From Gnetum montanum (lineage: Eukaryota; Streptophyta; Gnetopsida; Gnetales; Gnetaceae): a stretch of DNA of 64,000 nt. Of this stretch, positions 45,340 to 54,796 are shown one piece after another (the stretch's first letter is position 1; each line of letters starts with the position of its first letter). The position numbers were made by a program, and so were the translations under genes. The stretch is from contig MNCI01026977.1 in assembly GCA_015680685.1 (NCBI GenBank), forward strand, positions 226,633 through 290,632. Direction: 5' to 3'. Below the pieces are notes generated by a model that ran no database searches, was not told the DNA's origin, and saw only the letters and a list, made by a program, of their open reading frames with translations.

Positions 45340-45804
45340 TGTTGCTTGATCATGTGTTGGTGATGTAGTTAGTTGGTTCGCTATGGCTTGACCCTTGACT
45401 GATAACTGCACTATGTAATGTAGGTTAAATTCAGCTATTATGGCTTTCCAACGCACTATTCTGCTTGACTCGTAAATGTTACTGGTGATGGCCCTGAGCA
45501 CATTATCTTTGTAGATTATGTTGGCTTGGTTATGGAAGAGATAATGTCGCAATTTCTTTAGGGAAAAGACAAGGGCTAAACATGACCTCTCCACGTCATT
45601 GTACTTCTTTTCGTAGGCCACTAATGCATGGCTCAAATAATAAATAGGGACTTTAGTTCCATCGTCTCATTTTTGGCAGAGCATAGAAGTGATGGACGAA
45701 TCCAACGTGGCGAGGTAGATGTAGAAGGGTTTATTATTCTGTGGAGGGTACACTATTGGTAGCTGATCCAGTGCTATTTTAATGTGGTCGAAGGCTTCCT
45801 GGCA
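45340..45804 (-). pseudogene. element E first RNase H
   Basis: The sequence YEKKYNDVERSCLALVFSLKKLRHYL matches the Ty3 RNase H with Glu in VERS. The Asp of the usual TD motif reads as YKDN. The frame is open from 45,636 to 45,151 and runs on into the aRNH. The part joining it to RT (45,637-45,804) has stops near 45,668 and 45,808. Confidence 0.8.
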
Positions 45805-46866
45805 CTATGGAGTCCATTCAAAATGGACATTCTTTCGTAGCAAATGATTCATGGGTTTTAACTTGTTTGTCAGTTTTTCTATGAAACACCGGATGAACTG
45901 TAATCTACCTTGTAGACCCCAAAGTTCAGCAATGTTGCTTGGTGGTTTTAGATTGATGATAGCTTTAACCTTATTTGGATCCACTTGTATTCCTGTTTTT
46001 GACACTACAAAGCCTAGCATCTTGCCCGTTTTTACTTCGAAAACACATTTCTTTGGGTTGAGCCTAAGTTCATATTTTAAGCAACGTTTTAAGATCAAAT
46101 CTAAATCTTGGATGTGTTGCTCTGGTGTTTTTGATTTAATTGCAATGTCATCTACATAATCATTGAGTGAATGAAGTATGTAATCGCTAAAAATAAATGT
46201 CATTGCCCTTTGATATGTGGCCCCAGCGTTCTTGAGATCGAATGGCATCATTGTGTAACAAAAGGTACCCCATGGTGTCATAAAGGTAGTCCGGAGCTGA
46301 TGCTCTGGGTTAACGCGTATTTGGTTATATTCTGAGAAGCCATCCATAAAAGATAACAAAGCATGCCCAGTGGTTGAGTCAACAAGTTGATCGATGCTGG
46401 GTTGGGGGAAATCATCTTTTATGGTCGCAACATTGAGGTCCCAGAAGTCAATGCATAGGAAAATGCTTCCGTTCTTCTTTGGGACAATGACCATGTTGGA
46501 TACCCAATCAGTGTAGTCAACAATCCGAATGAAACCTACCTGATAGAGTTTGGTGATCTCATTGCGAACTGCCAACGCTACCTCAGGCTTAACCTTTCGT
46601 GCTTTTTGTTTCACTGGCTTTAATTTTGGATCGAGTATAATATTGTGCTGGACGATTCGAGGATCCAACCGAGGCATGTCAGTGTAAGACCAAGCGAATG
46701 CTTTTATGTTGTCTCGAAGCACATGTTCTATGTCTTTGGCCAGTTGAGGTTGCAATAGTGTGCTCAACTTTAATACCTTAACTTCACCATTAGGCATAGC
46801 GATGGGGGTTTCAGTCAAAGGGTCTTCAGTGATGCTATCAGCTTCTATGTCGAGGGATTTTGTCAT
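45805..46866 (-). CDS. element E reverse transcriptase, open frame of 353 codons
   Basis: The RT blocks are in order: KLYQVGFIRIVDYTDWVSNM, FLCIDFWDLN, FMDGFSEYNQI, TTFMTPWGTFCY, MPFDLKNAGATYQRAM and the active site YVDD at 46,147-46,158. GKMLGFVVSKTGIQVDPNKV and IRCFIEKLTNKLKP follow. The catalytic Asp pair is intact. Some conserved residues have drifted (MPFGLKNA to MPFDLKNA), so activity is doubtful. The reading extends upstream toward about 47,140 through a linker (IDGPYGKITREIDINS) in a shifted frame. Tat/Ogre affiliation is clear. Confidence 0.92.
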   Translation of the reverse strand: MTKSLDIEADSITEDPLTETPIAMPNGEVKVLKLSTLLQPQLAKDIEHVLRDNIKAFAWSYTDMPRLDPRIVQHNIILDPKLKPVKQKARKVKPEVALAVRNEITKLYQVGFIRIVDYTDWVSNMVIVPKKNGSIFLCIDFWDLNVATIKDDFPQPSIDQLVDSTTGHALLSFMDGFSEYNQIRVNPEHQLRTTFMTPWGTFCYTMMPFDLKNAGATYQRAMTFIFSDYILHSLNDYVDDIAIKSKTPEQHIQDLDLILKRCLKYELRLNPKKCVFEVKTGKMLGFVVSKTGIQVDPNKVKAIINLKPPSNIAELWGLQGRLQFIRCFIEKLTNKLKPMNHLLRKNVHFEWTP

Positions 46867-47109
46867 ACCTTTGTAGCTGTCTAACGTTTGTTGTGTTGAG
46901 GCTATGACTGTGTCATCTCTTGATGGACCTAAGTTGATGGAATTTATGTCGATTTCTCTTGTGATCTTTCCGTATGGTCCATCGATGGTCCATGGTATGA
47001 ATAGATGCTAGTAATCCATCGGGGTTGCTCCTACCAATAAACAGTGGGCAGAGTGAGCTAGTAGGGGTTGTTACGTGTTCTAGGCAACGTAAATCATGTG
47101 TACGTATAC

Positions 47110-47290
47110 GGTGGTAGTTTATCATCATATCTGGATGCATGGCAGTTTGAGGCCTAACCGGGCCAAATGTGGCAGTTTAAGGCCTTACCGGGGCGAATGT
47201 GGCAGTTTTAGGCCTTACTAAGCCGAATGTGGTAGTTTAAGGCCTTACCGGGCCAAATGTGGCAATTTCAGGCCTTATCAGGCCGAACCT
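47110..47290. repeat. AGTTTA-motif array beside the antisense gene, left side
   Basis: About five units of 30-35 bp read (G)CAGTTTAAGGCCTTACCGGGCC with variants. They share the AGTTTA-N2-stem-loop layout of the arrays at 41,621-43,540 and 53,600-53,790. Confidence 0.75.
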
Positions 47291-47508
47291 GTGCTTTGAT
47301 GACGCCTAGTTGATGTATGATTTGTATTGAAGAGTTTGCGCCAAAATGTTCAATGTGGGCAACTAAAATTTCTTTGCCAGGGAATATGGTATGTGGTAGT
47401 GTTTGTTATCTCATTATTTTGTTTTGCACCTCCTCGTACTTTGTATTTTGAATAATTTTGAATAAATTTAATAAAATATTCAAGGCGGCAGCGGGGTCAA
47501 CGCAGCGC

Positions 47509-47516
47509 TATATATA
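47509..47516 (+). promoter_or_regulatory. candidate TATA box of the antisense gene
   Basis: TATATATA lies 187 bp upstream of the ATG at 47703. The interval between holds repeated AGCGTGAACCT words and reads as a plausible 5' leader. The box points away from the element's own promoter. Confidence 0.45.
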
Positions 47517-47922
47517 TGCTAGCGGGCGTGAGCGTGAACCTATCAGTTATCAAAGGTAGCGTGAACCTAAGTTGCAGCGTGAGCATAAACCTAAGTCGCA
47601 GCATGAGTGTGGAGAACCAAACCCTAGCGTGCAGGATTCAGCTCGACATACAGGATCAAACCCCAGCGTGAACCTGTGAGATTTAGCATACAGGATGCCA
47701 GAATGGGCAAGCGCAAGGAGGTAGAAGGCCAGGGGAGAAAGGGGCCCAACTTGACCTTCGCGGAGGAAAGTGAGGCCATGCTGCAGTGTTTGCCTAGGCC
47801 TAGGATTCCATCGTGGCCTAGAATGGCACGCAGGTAGGCTCTAATCTTACCTCAGTTAATTGCTTTCTTTTGTATTTGCCATTTGGGCGTACGGGATTTG
47901 CGCGAGGTCTTTGGTTGTATGT

Positions 47923-49410
47923 TTCAACGTGCAGGGTCTGCACGCTGAGCGTAGACAGTTTTTGGCAGCGTGTAGGGTCTGCACACTAAGAGTAGACAGT
48001 TTTGGCAGTGTGCAGGGTTTACACGCTAAGCGTAGATAGTTTTGGCAGCATGCAGGGTCTGCACACTGAGCGTAGACAGTTTTTGCAGCGTGTAGGGTCT
48101 GCAAGCTGAGCGTAAACAGTTTTTGCAGCATGCAGGGTCTGCACGCTCGGTGATGAGTGGCGAGGTACCCCTACACTCAACCATACGCATACAAGTGTGT
48201 ACGCGTGATCCGGTTGAACTCCGCAGACTAAATGCCTTAACGCCACGAGAAACACTTGGGGTTAATCGTTCGTTGTCTTCCCAGGCTTGCTTGTATGTAT
48301 CACGGTGTATGGTTAAGCAAGTTTGAGGTATATGATTTTTTTGGTATTTTTCAGTTTATCTCCTAAGCTATGAGGGAAAGGGTTGAGAAACTAACTAACT
48401 CTAACTAATGTCCTAAGTCTAAATTAACTAGCGTCAGCATCTGTTCCTACTTACCGGACACACCCTGAACTATGCAACTGTGGCTACCAAACGCTAATCG
48501 TTACTAGGATCACCACACGTAATGCAAGTGCTCGAAGTGGTTGTACTGAGGCACCTATTTAGCCTAAGTGTGATAAGCAGCCGATTCCTTGGCTAGCCAT
48601 ACACACCCGTGGGCGCTCGTAGCCAAGTCGTACTTATCACACGTTCTAGCCTAGCGATGAGTAGTCGATTCCTTGACCATCCATACACATTCAACTACCA
48701 CTAGGATTACCAAGCGCAGATCCTGGAATACACTACTGGGTCACCAAGCAGTCACAATGCTCGTAATCAAGTCATACTCATGCGTTGCGATGAGCAGTCG
48801 ATTCCTTGATTAGCCGCACACATCCGTAGATGCTCGTAATCAAGTCGTACTTGTGTGCACTAGAAAAGCAATAAATAACAACAAAATAAACCCATGTACT
48901 GCAAGGTTTATCCAATCAAGTTCGTCTTTATTACCGTACACAACTTGTGTTTAGGTTACAAAGTTGCTCGAATAAAGAGCCGTTCACTCTAGGACTCCTA
49001 CTGCGGGCACATGGGAAATTAATCTAACTCTGGAGTGTTGAAACTGCCAGAGCTTCATTACTTCTAGCCAGGATTGGGAAATGAAGGGAGTGCCACCTCT
49101 TATTTATAGATATGATGGCGGACTGCGATATCTCATACGCGATATTGCAGGGATGGACGTGATATCGTAGGGGATGCGATATCGCGGCGGTCGTGATATC
49201 GCAGCTTGTGCATATCGCGTCTCATCACTCGGTGTAAACAGTTTTTGGCAGCGTGTAGGGTTTGCACGCTGAACGTAAACAATTTTTGCAGCATGCAGGG
49301 TCTGCACACTCGGCGTAAATAGTTTTTGGTAGCGTGCAGGGTCTGCACACTGGGCGTAGATAGTTTTTGTAGTATGCAGGGTCTGCACGCTGGGCATAGA
49401 CAGTTTTCAA
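47923..49410. repeat. array of ~40-bp hairpin units in intron 1 of the antisense gene, split by a solo LTR
   Basis: About six units at 47,923-48,150 and four to five at 49,228-49,400 follow the pattern GCAGCGTGCAGGGTCTGCACGCTGAGC-type, GTAGACAGTTTTT. The best unit contains AGCGTGCAG-GGT-CTGCACGCT, a perfect 9-bp stem with a 3-base loop. The nested LTR cuts one unit. Confidence 0.85.
48151..49227 (-). mobile_element. solo LTR of the TGATGAG family inside intron 1, TSD CTCGG
   Basis: TGATGAG at 48151 to CTCATCA at 49221-49227, flanked by CTCGG at 48146-48150 and 49228-49232. U3 has GCGATATCGC-type palindromes like element C (49,125-49,220), and R/U5 carries three GATGAGCAG-type modules. It is a close relative of C's LTRs but longer (1077 bp). 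Confidence 0.95.
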
Positions 49411-52353
49411 CTTTTTTGAAGTATTGGCCTTGAATATGGAACTTTGTTTCTTTATTTCACTTCTGTGTATAACTGATTTACCATGGCATTCGGGTTATTT
49501 ACAGGGATCTTGAGCTTTTCCTCTTAGTGGTTGAGCTGGTTGGGGTACTGGCCTGGTTCGGGCCCCTTGATACTGAAGAACCTGCCTTTGATCTAACTAT
49601 TGATAAAAATTGGGTATGGTTCAGGGAAGGGGCTTGTGAGTTCCTTGCCTTTATTTTAGATGGATTCAAGGTAGTGATATGGTTCCATCTAAGCGAACAA
49701 GTAGCGTGGAGTGTGCTTGAAGCAATGTTGCCAAGATCTTCAAACAACATCATGGCTTTCATGGTGGACATTGACAAGGGACTGCTTGCGATTGAGGACA
49801 GTCTCTCGGGAGGGCCTAGATCTACCTGTCCATTATCGCGTGTATGGGACTTATTTCCACGTGGACCTCACTATCATAATAACACCTTATTTTTGGCCGC
49901 GCGTGCGCATACATTATTTCAAAACCCTCCGGGCACGGTGTACAAGGTAGAGAGGTAAGGTTGTTTAATTTGTCATTTCTATTCTATTGTTTAGTGTTTG
50001 CTCCTGTTCTAACGACCGTTCTTTTGTAGGCCCCAAGTTGACAAAGATGGAATATGCGTAAATGATGATGGACTTGCGCTGACTCACACTGCTTTAGAGA
50101 CCTTCATGGCAGGTCCCACCCTCCGCGGAGCTGTATTAGCTCAGACTAAGGGTGACATTGTTCATTTTCATAAGCGATTATCCAGGGCTTTTGCGCAATG
50201 TGCGGCTCAAGGGTGGCTTCATGGAGATTGGTCACGTAATGTACTAGTTTTTCCCTGTGATACTGACTTGGGTCCTAGCAACGTGAATCCCACGACTGAA
50301 GGTAAGTGATGATATTTCTCTGATGCCTTAGTTTGTTTGTTCGGTTGCAACGTTGGTCATACTAATGCTATGGTTTTACATTGTGTTTACAGTTAACGTC
50401 CCCCTCGACGGAGACCCTATTACGACAGGGCGGATTGAGAGCACCTTTTCAATGAAATTTGGGGAGGTTAGCAAGGCGCAGCGATGGTTGCGTACCAGTG
50501 CCCCACCGTCTATCATCCGTTGTTTAAATGATGCCAACCTCATGGAGCTAGTCACAACCCCAAGCCCTCATGTCTCTATAGCTGAAATGATTAGAATTAT
50601 TGATTCGTTCAACAACTCTGTCACTTACTACAACACCCGTATCAAGGGTGTCAAAATAGTTTTTCATCTGTTAGCTGATTTTTTTTCAGACCTCTTCGGT
50701 GTCCCTACAGATGGTGTGAACATGGTTTTGGATAGGGCGTAGAAAGAGCTCCATGTGGTGTGTGAGCTGGAAGATTGGTTGGGCATTCTCAAGGGCTCTA
50801 AGGGGTTCCCTATGCAGGGAACATCAAAGGTGGTGGAAGTGAATGAATTGTATCCCCTGTTTAGGGCACGGGTGTTTCCTAAATCCCTGTCTCAAGTGAA
50901 GAGTCTTGGGGTAGAAGCTGTGCGAATCATGCGGACCATTTTAAAGGCTAGGATGCATTATAATTGGGCCCAATTTTTGTTGTTGGGTTTCCATAGGGAG
51001 ATAGTGCATTTGCGCTCAAATGTTGAGGCACAGTCCCATTTTACCTTCACGTTCTTCGCAAGTTATCTACGTCGCCTAGCCGAATTTCTGGTGGTTCGTG
51101 TAGATAATAAATATGTTTTGCGGGATCGGACTCAATTATCTTGCCCATGGATTAACCATTTGTTCGAGGTAGCTGAGTCTCAAGATGCACCCGAGGGGAT
51201 CGATGAATCAGTTTCCGTCACAACAGGGGGGTCATCCGGCGCTTCAATCCATACACGTTACAGTGTGGGATTGGAACCAAACAATGTGCCCTACACTGCT
51301 AGGAGGGCGAATCGGGTGATCAAGGAGACCATCGGGAAAGCCAATTTGAAGATTCAGAAGTGCGAACGTCCTAAAGAGGTGGCCTCAACTGTGGAAGAGC
51401 CAAGGGTGAAGTGTATAGGATTCAAAATGCCTGCCTGAGGTAAGTAAGCTTGATGCACTTATTGTATTGCTAGCTTGATACACTTATTGTATTGCTATTA
51501 TCGTCATTTTTGTCTTATTCATTGTTTTTTTGTTTTGACCGCTTACATGAAACCAATGTCTTCAGACCTGACTCGGGAAGTGAGAAGACAGGATCTAGAA
51601 ACTATTATTAAGGAGGAGGAAGTTCCAATGGATTTAATTGAGGAGGAAGAGATCAGCAAAGATCAGGTGGAAGTGACTGAAGAGCTGGCGGAAGACACCA
51701 CGGAGATAGAATTGGTCGATGACCGGGATGGTGTTGATGAAATATTTAATAGCTTCCTTAAGGGAAGATTGGACCTTGGTGACCCTCCGAACCAGGAAGG
51801 AATAGAGAATCTGGTATATTCCCTTTTGTTTTATTGCGTTGCCGTGTGAATCATTGTTTCCATTATGTGGTGTTTTAATTTTATATTTTTTATCACTTCT
51901 AGACGAAGATATTGAAACTAGGACAATTTCTACGATGCAGTTAGAAGTGCCTATGATAGTGGCTCCCCCTGAAACGACCACTAAGGCTAATCCATCTCAT
52001 ACTCATGAACCATTTACTTGGACCGAGATGCCAAGAAAAATGGATTTCGTCACCAGTATCGTTGATGAGATGGTCGAACGTATTTAGCAAGCTCACCCTA
52101 AAATAGGTACAGACATCTCAAGCATTTTGCAGCCTTCGAGTTTCACATTCTTTTTTCCATCTAAGATCTAATGCCTGTTCTTTTTGTGTGGGTAGGAGTT
52201 AAATTGAAGTGGGATCCGTCTGAGGCTGTTTGTATTGAGAGCTTGCCTACACTACTGCCAGAAGTTGAACAGATATCGAGATAGGTCTATGACGAGGTGG
52301 CAGAATGTCTTGTGCATAACGCCAAATCGCTTTGGACCTGTAGGCGCTCCANA

Positions 52354-52530
52354 TCTGGTATAGGTGATCTCGGAAGTTCGCCAAGAATGATCACGTGTTA
52401 ATCTGGCCAAGCCGAACTCATAACGAGCTTTGAGATCATCACGTTCAGTCGATAACTCNATTATGAGTTCGGCTTGGCCAGATTAACACGTGATCATTCT
52501 TGGCGAACTTCCGAGATCACCTATACCAGA
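52354..52530. repeat. 70-bp perfect inverted repeat bounded by N bases
   Basis: 52354-52423 and 52461-52530 are exact reverse complements. Single N bases stand at 52352 and 52459, exactly at the ends of the inverted piece 52353-52458. Read in reverse complement, the spacer gives residues that continue the coiled coil of exon 7. This looks like an assembly foldback rather than biology. Confidence 0.9.
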
Positions 52531-53330
52531 AATTGGAACTTGCTGAATTGCTATGCATCACTGACTCGGAAGCTAGCAGAGCGTAAGGCCCACATAGATT
52601 TGCTAAACCTCAAGTGTCAGGATTGCAAGGCTTTCGCTTCCAAAGTGCGGAAGTGGGGTCAAGATGAGAAGAACCATAAGCATCATTACAAGAAGTCATT
52701 AAAAGAAGTATCTATAGAGAAGCGTCAGCTTGAAATGTTCGTAGAGGGTCTGGGTCTACGTTCTGCATTTGATACCTTTGCTAAGAATACCATTGTTAAG
52801 ATGGAATCGCCCATGAGGGTAATTACAACTGCTTCTTGGGAGATCTCTGTGGGTGAATTTCCCTTGAAACGTCCCACATGGTCGGCGGTTGACAAGGGGA
52901 AGGCCTTAGCAAACGTCGATCTGGATCTTGATGGGACTGACTGGGCTAGCGTCTCAGAGGAAGAAATTCTTTGCTGGTTGGAATTCGGTTTAGGGGGTCT
53001 CCTACGGTAAGCAGTTTGTTCTTGTGAATTTTGTTCGTTGAATAATGTTTGGGAGTTTTCTCTTTTCTTCTTGTGTTGATTGTTTCTTTTACTTTTTATA
53101 TAGTTGAGGTGACGACGATGTTCAAGAAGGTGGCCCCAGCAGAGCGAGGACCCATGGTGCCGGTGAGTCTGAAGGGGACAACCCTCCCATCCCTAATGTT
53201 TAGTTTTAACTTTGAAACTATCCTGGCTCATAATTTTACATGAATCGTAAATTGAATATTTTGCCTTGAGTTGTATTGAACTGATGAATGGAATTAGTTA
53301 ACTGTTGTAGTTGTCTAACTGTATATGACT

Positions 53331-53366
53331 ACATATATATATATTTCTATATATATATATATATAT
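53331..53366. repeat. AT microsatellite
   Basis: Two runs of alternating AT (ATATATATAT) separated by TTTCT. They lie about 130 bp past the end of the antisense gene, in its likely 3' flank. Confidence 0.85.
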
Positions 53367-53599
53367 TTGTGAATTTTGAGTTTAAATGTAAACATGATGT
53401 GACAATGTAAAATGTTTTGGTTTGTTTTGCTGTTTAAGTGTAATGCACGAAGTGGGAATGCAAGTAGGAATGTAATTATAAGCGAAGGATAATTGTGAAA
53501 AGGAAAATGTGAAGAAAAACTGTTATTGATAACACGACAATATAAGTATAAGTTTGAACAATGAACTTGAATTTGCAAGAAAAACAAAGTGTAAGAAAA

Positions 53600-53790
53600 T
53601 GGTTTAGTTTAAGGCCATTTCGGGCCATGTGTAAACAAGGAAAGTTTCAAGTGAGACTGGTGGATTTCTTGATAGACCGACCATTTCTGATCGTGGCTAG
53701 TTTTATGTCGTTGCGGACATGTGATAGTTTAACGTCGTTTCAGACTATGAATGTAGTTTAACGTTGTTTCGGACTTGAATGTCATTTATT
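53600..53790. repeat. AGTTTA-motif array beside the antisense gene, right side
   Basis: Units include AGTTTAAGGCCATTTCGGGCC, AGTTTTATGTCGTTGCGGAC, AGTTTAACGTCGTTTCAGAC and AGTTTAACGTTGTTTCGGAC, spaced about 25-35 bp apart with some irregular filler. They mirror the left array at 47,110-47,290. Confidence 0.75.
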
Positions 53791-53794
53791 GGCT

Positions 53795-54571
53795 TAGTAA
53801 TTTTTTGATTTTCCTCATTTTAACATTAGGAGTAGAGTTAACGGGTATGATTCTATATTTAGCGTCTCCTTCACTGATCACGTTGAATGGTAATTCAGCC
53901 CAAGGGACGTCTAATGGAACAATTCCCACATTGGTGCTTTCTGGTATTTCTGCATATACTGTAGTTTCTACGTTTGTTGTAGTTTCTAGCTGAGGCTGTA
54001 TATGTACAATTTTAGGCCCAAGTATTTCTGTGTTGGGTAAATTTTTCTTTGTGTTTAATAGATTATTGCTTACTGGTTGCGTGCATCTTTGTCATTCATT
54101 TGTATCATCTTGTTTAGGCTCTTCGAACTTAACCTCCGAGCCTTAGTCTATATCTGTATGTGATGAGATGGTAGGTGTAGCAGCCTCCTTGTGTATAATG
54201 ATTTCACCACCTTCGTAAGGCAGGTGAATCTCTTGGTGTATGGGGGAAGAGACTACTTTCAGTTGGGCTAACCAAGGCCTTCCCAATATTAAATTGAACC
54301 CTGGCATTTCGTCGATGACCACAAAGTCGGTAGATGTGGGGACTTGATCCATTGCTATAATGTCCAAAGTCACGGTACCTTTGACTACTACACGTGATCC
54401 ACTGAATGATTTCAAACACGTGGTGGCAGCTGGTCTAATTAGTTCCGTAAGCCCTAATTTTTTGAAGATGGGATAAGGTACTACGTTTGTAGTGGCTCCA
54501 TCAACTACATGCACTCTATGTATCTTGAATTGATTTATTCGTATCGTTATGAACATAGGTGCGGTTGTCAC
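53795..54571 (-). pseudogene. element E aspartic protease and following segment
   Basis: In element sense, VVDGATTNVVPYPIFKKLGL holds the active-site Asp with Gly-Ala in place of the usual S/T-G, as in other Tat proteases. LILGRPWLAQL is the second motif. The frame is open from 54,571 to 54,143. After a stop a further protein-like stretch (about 53,995-53,810, IPLDVPWAELPFNVISEGD-like) continues before the AGTTTA array. RT resumes 6.6 kb away, at 46,866. In Ogre elements an intron separates these domains. Confidence 0.8.
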
Positions 54572-54796
54572 TTCTCATGTTTTCTCATCCATTTTGATGT
54601 TGTCATTGTGGAAACCTAATGGCTTAGGAGTCGATCCTTGAGGCGAATACATTACCGCATGAATTGAAGGTTCATTTGGAGGTAAGTCTTCGCTTACTGG
54701 GATGGATGTCAACATGCGCACTAGGGCTTCGCGATGGGTTTGAGAGGTTAACACTAGGTCATATAAGCTTAATGAAGTGTTTTTTTGTTTAAGTGC

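Larger units (their letters stand above)
47703..53203 (+). pseudogene. multi-exon gene on the opposite strand inside element E; FCP1/HAD-like pseudophosphatase plus unknown domains
   Basis: Proposed exons: 47703-47833, 49505-49954, 50030-50301, 50393-51439, 51566-51813, 51903-52106, 52196-53006 (spanning the foldback) and 53104-53203. All introns are GT-AG, and reading phase matches at every junction except 51813/51903. Exons 1-3 resemble the FCP1/SCP phosphatase domain: LFLLVVELVGVLAWFG stands where the DxDx(T/V) motif belongs, then WVWFREGACEFLAFILDGFK, NTLFLAARAHTLFQNPPGT and DDGLALTHTALETFMAG. The catalytic Asp residues and the later DD are gone. Exon 4 is a 350-residue domain I do not recognise (FHLLADFFSDLFGVPTDG; YNWAQFLLLGFHREIVHLRS). 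Exons 5-6 are acidic and exon 7 is coiled coil. In-frame stops at 50740, 51436, 52085, 52282 and 53105 make this copy non-functional. The whole would be about 1,080 residues. Function is unknown. Confidence 0.7.

Noticed and set aside
47856-49410. Minus-strand frames with repeated LHAAKTVYAQ-like peptides
   Set aside because: By-products of the ~40-bp hairpin array in intron 1. They also run across the solo LTR boundary.
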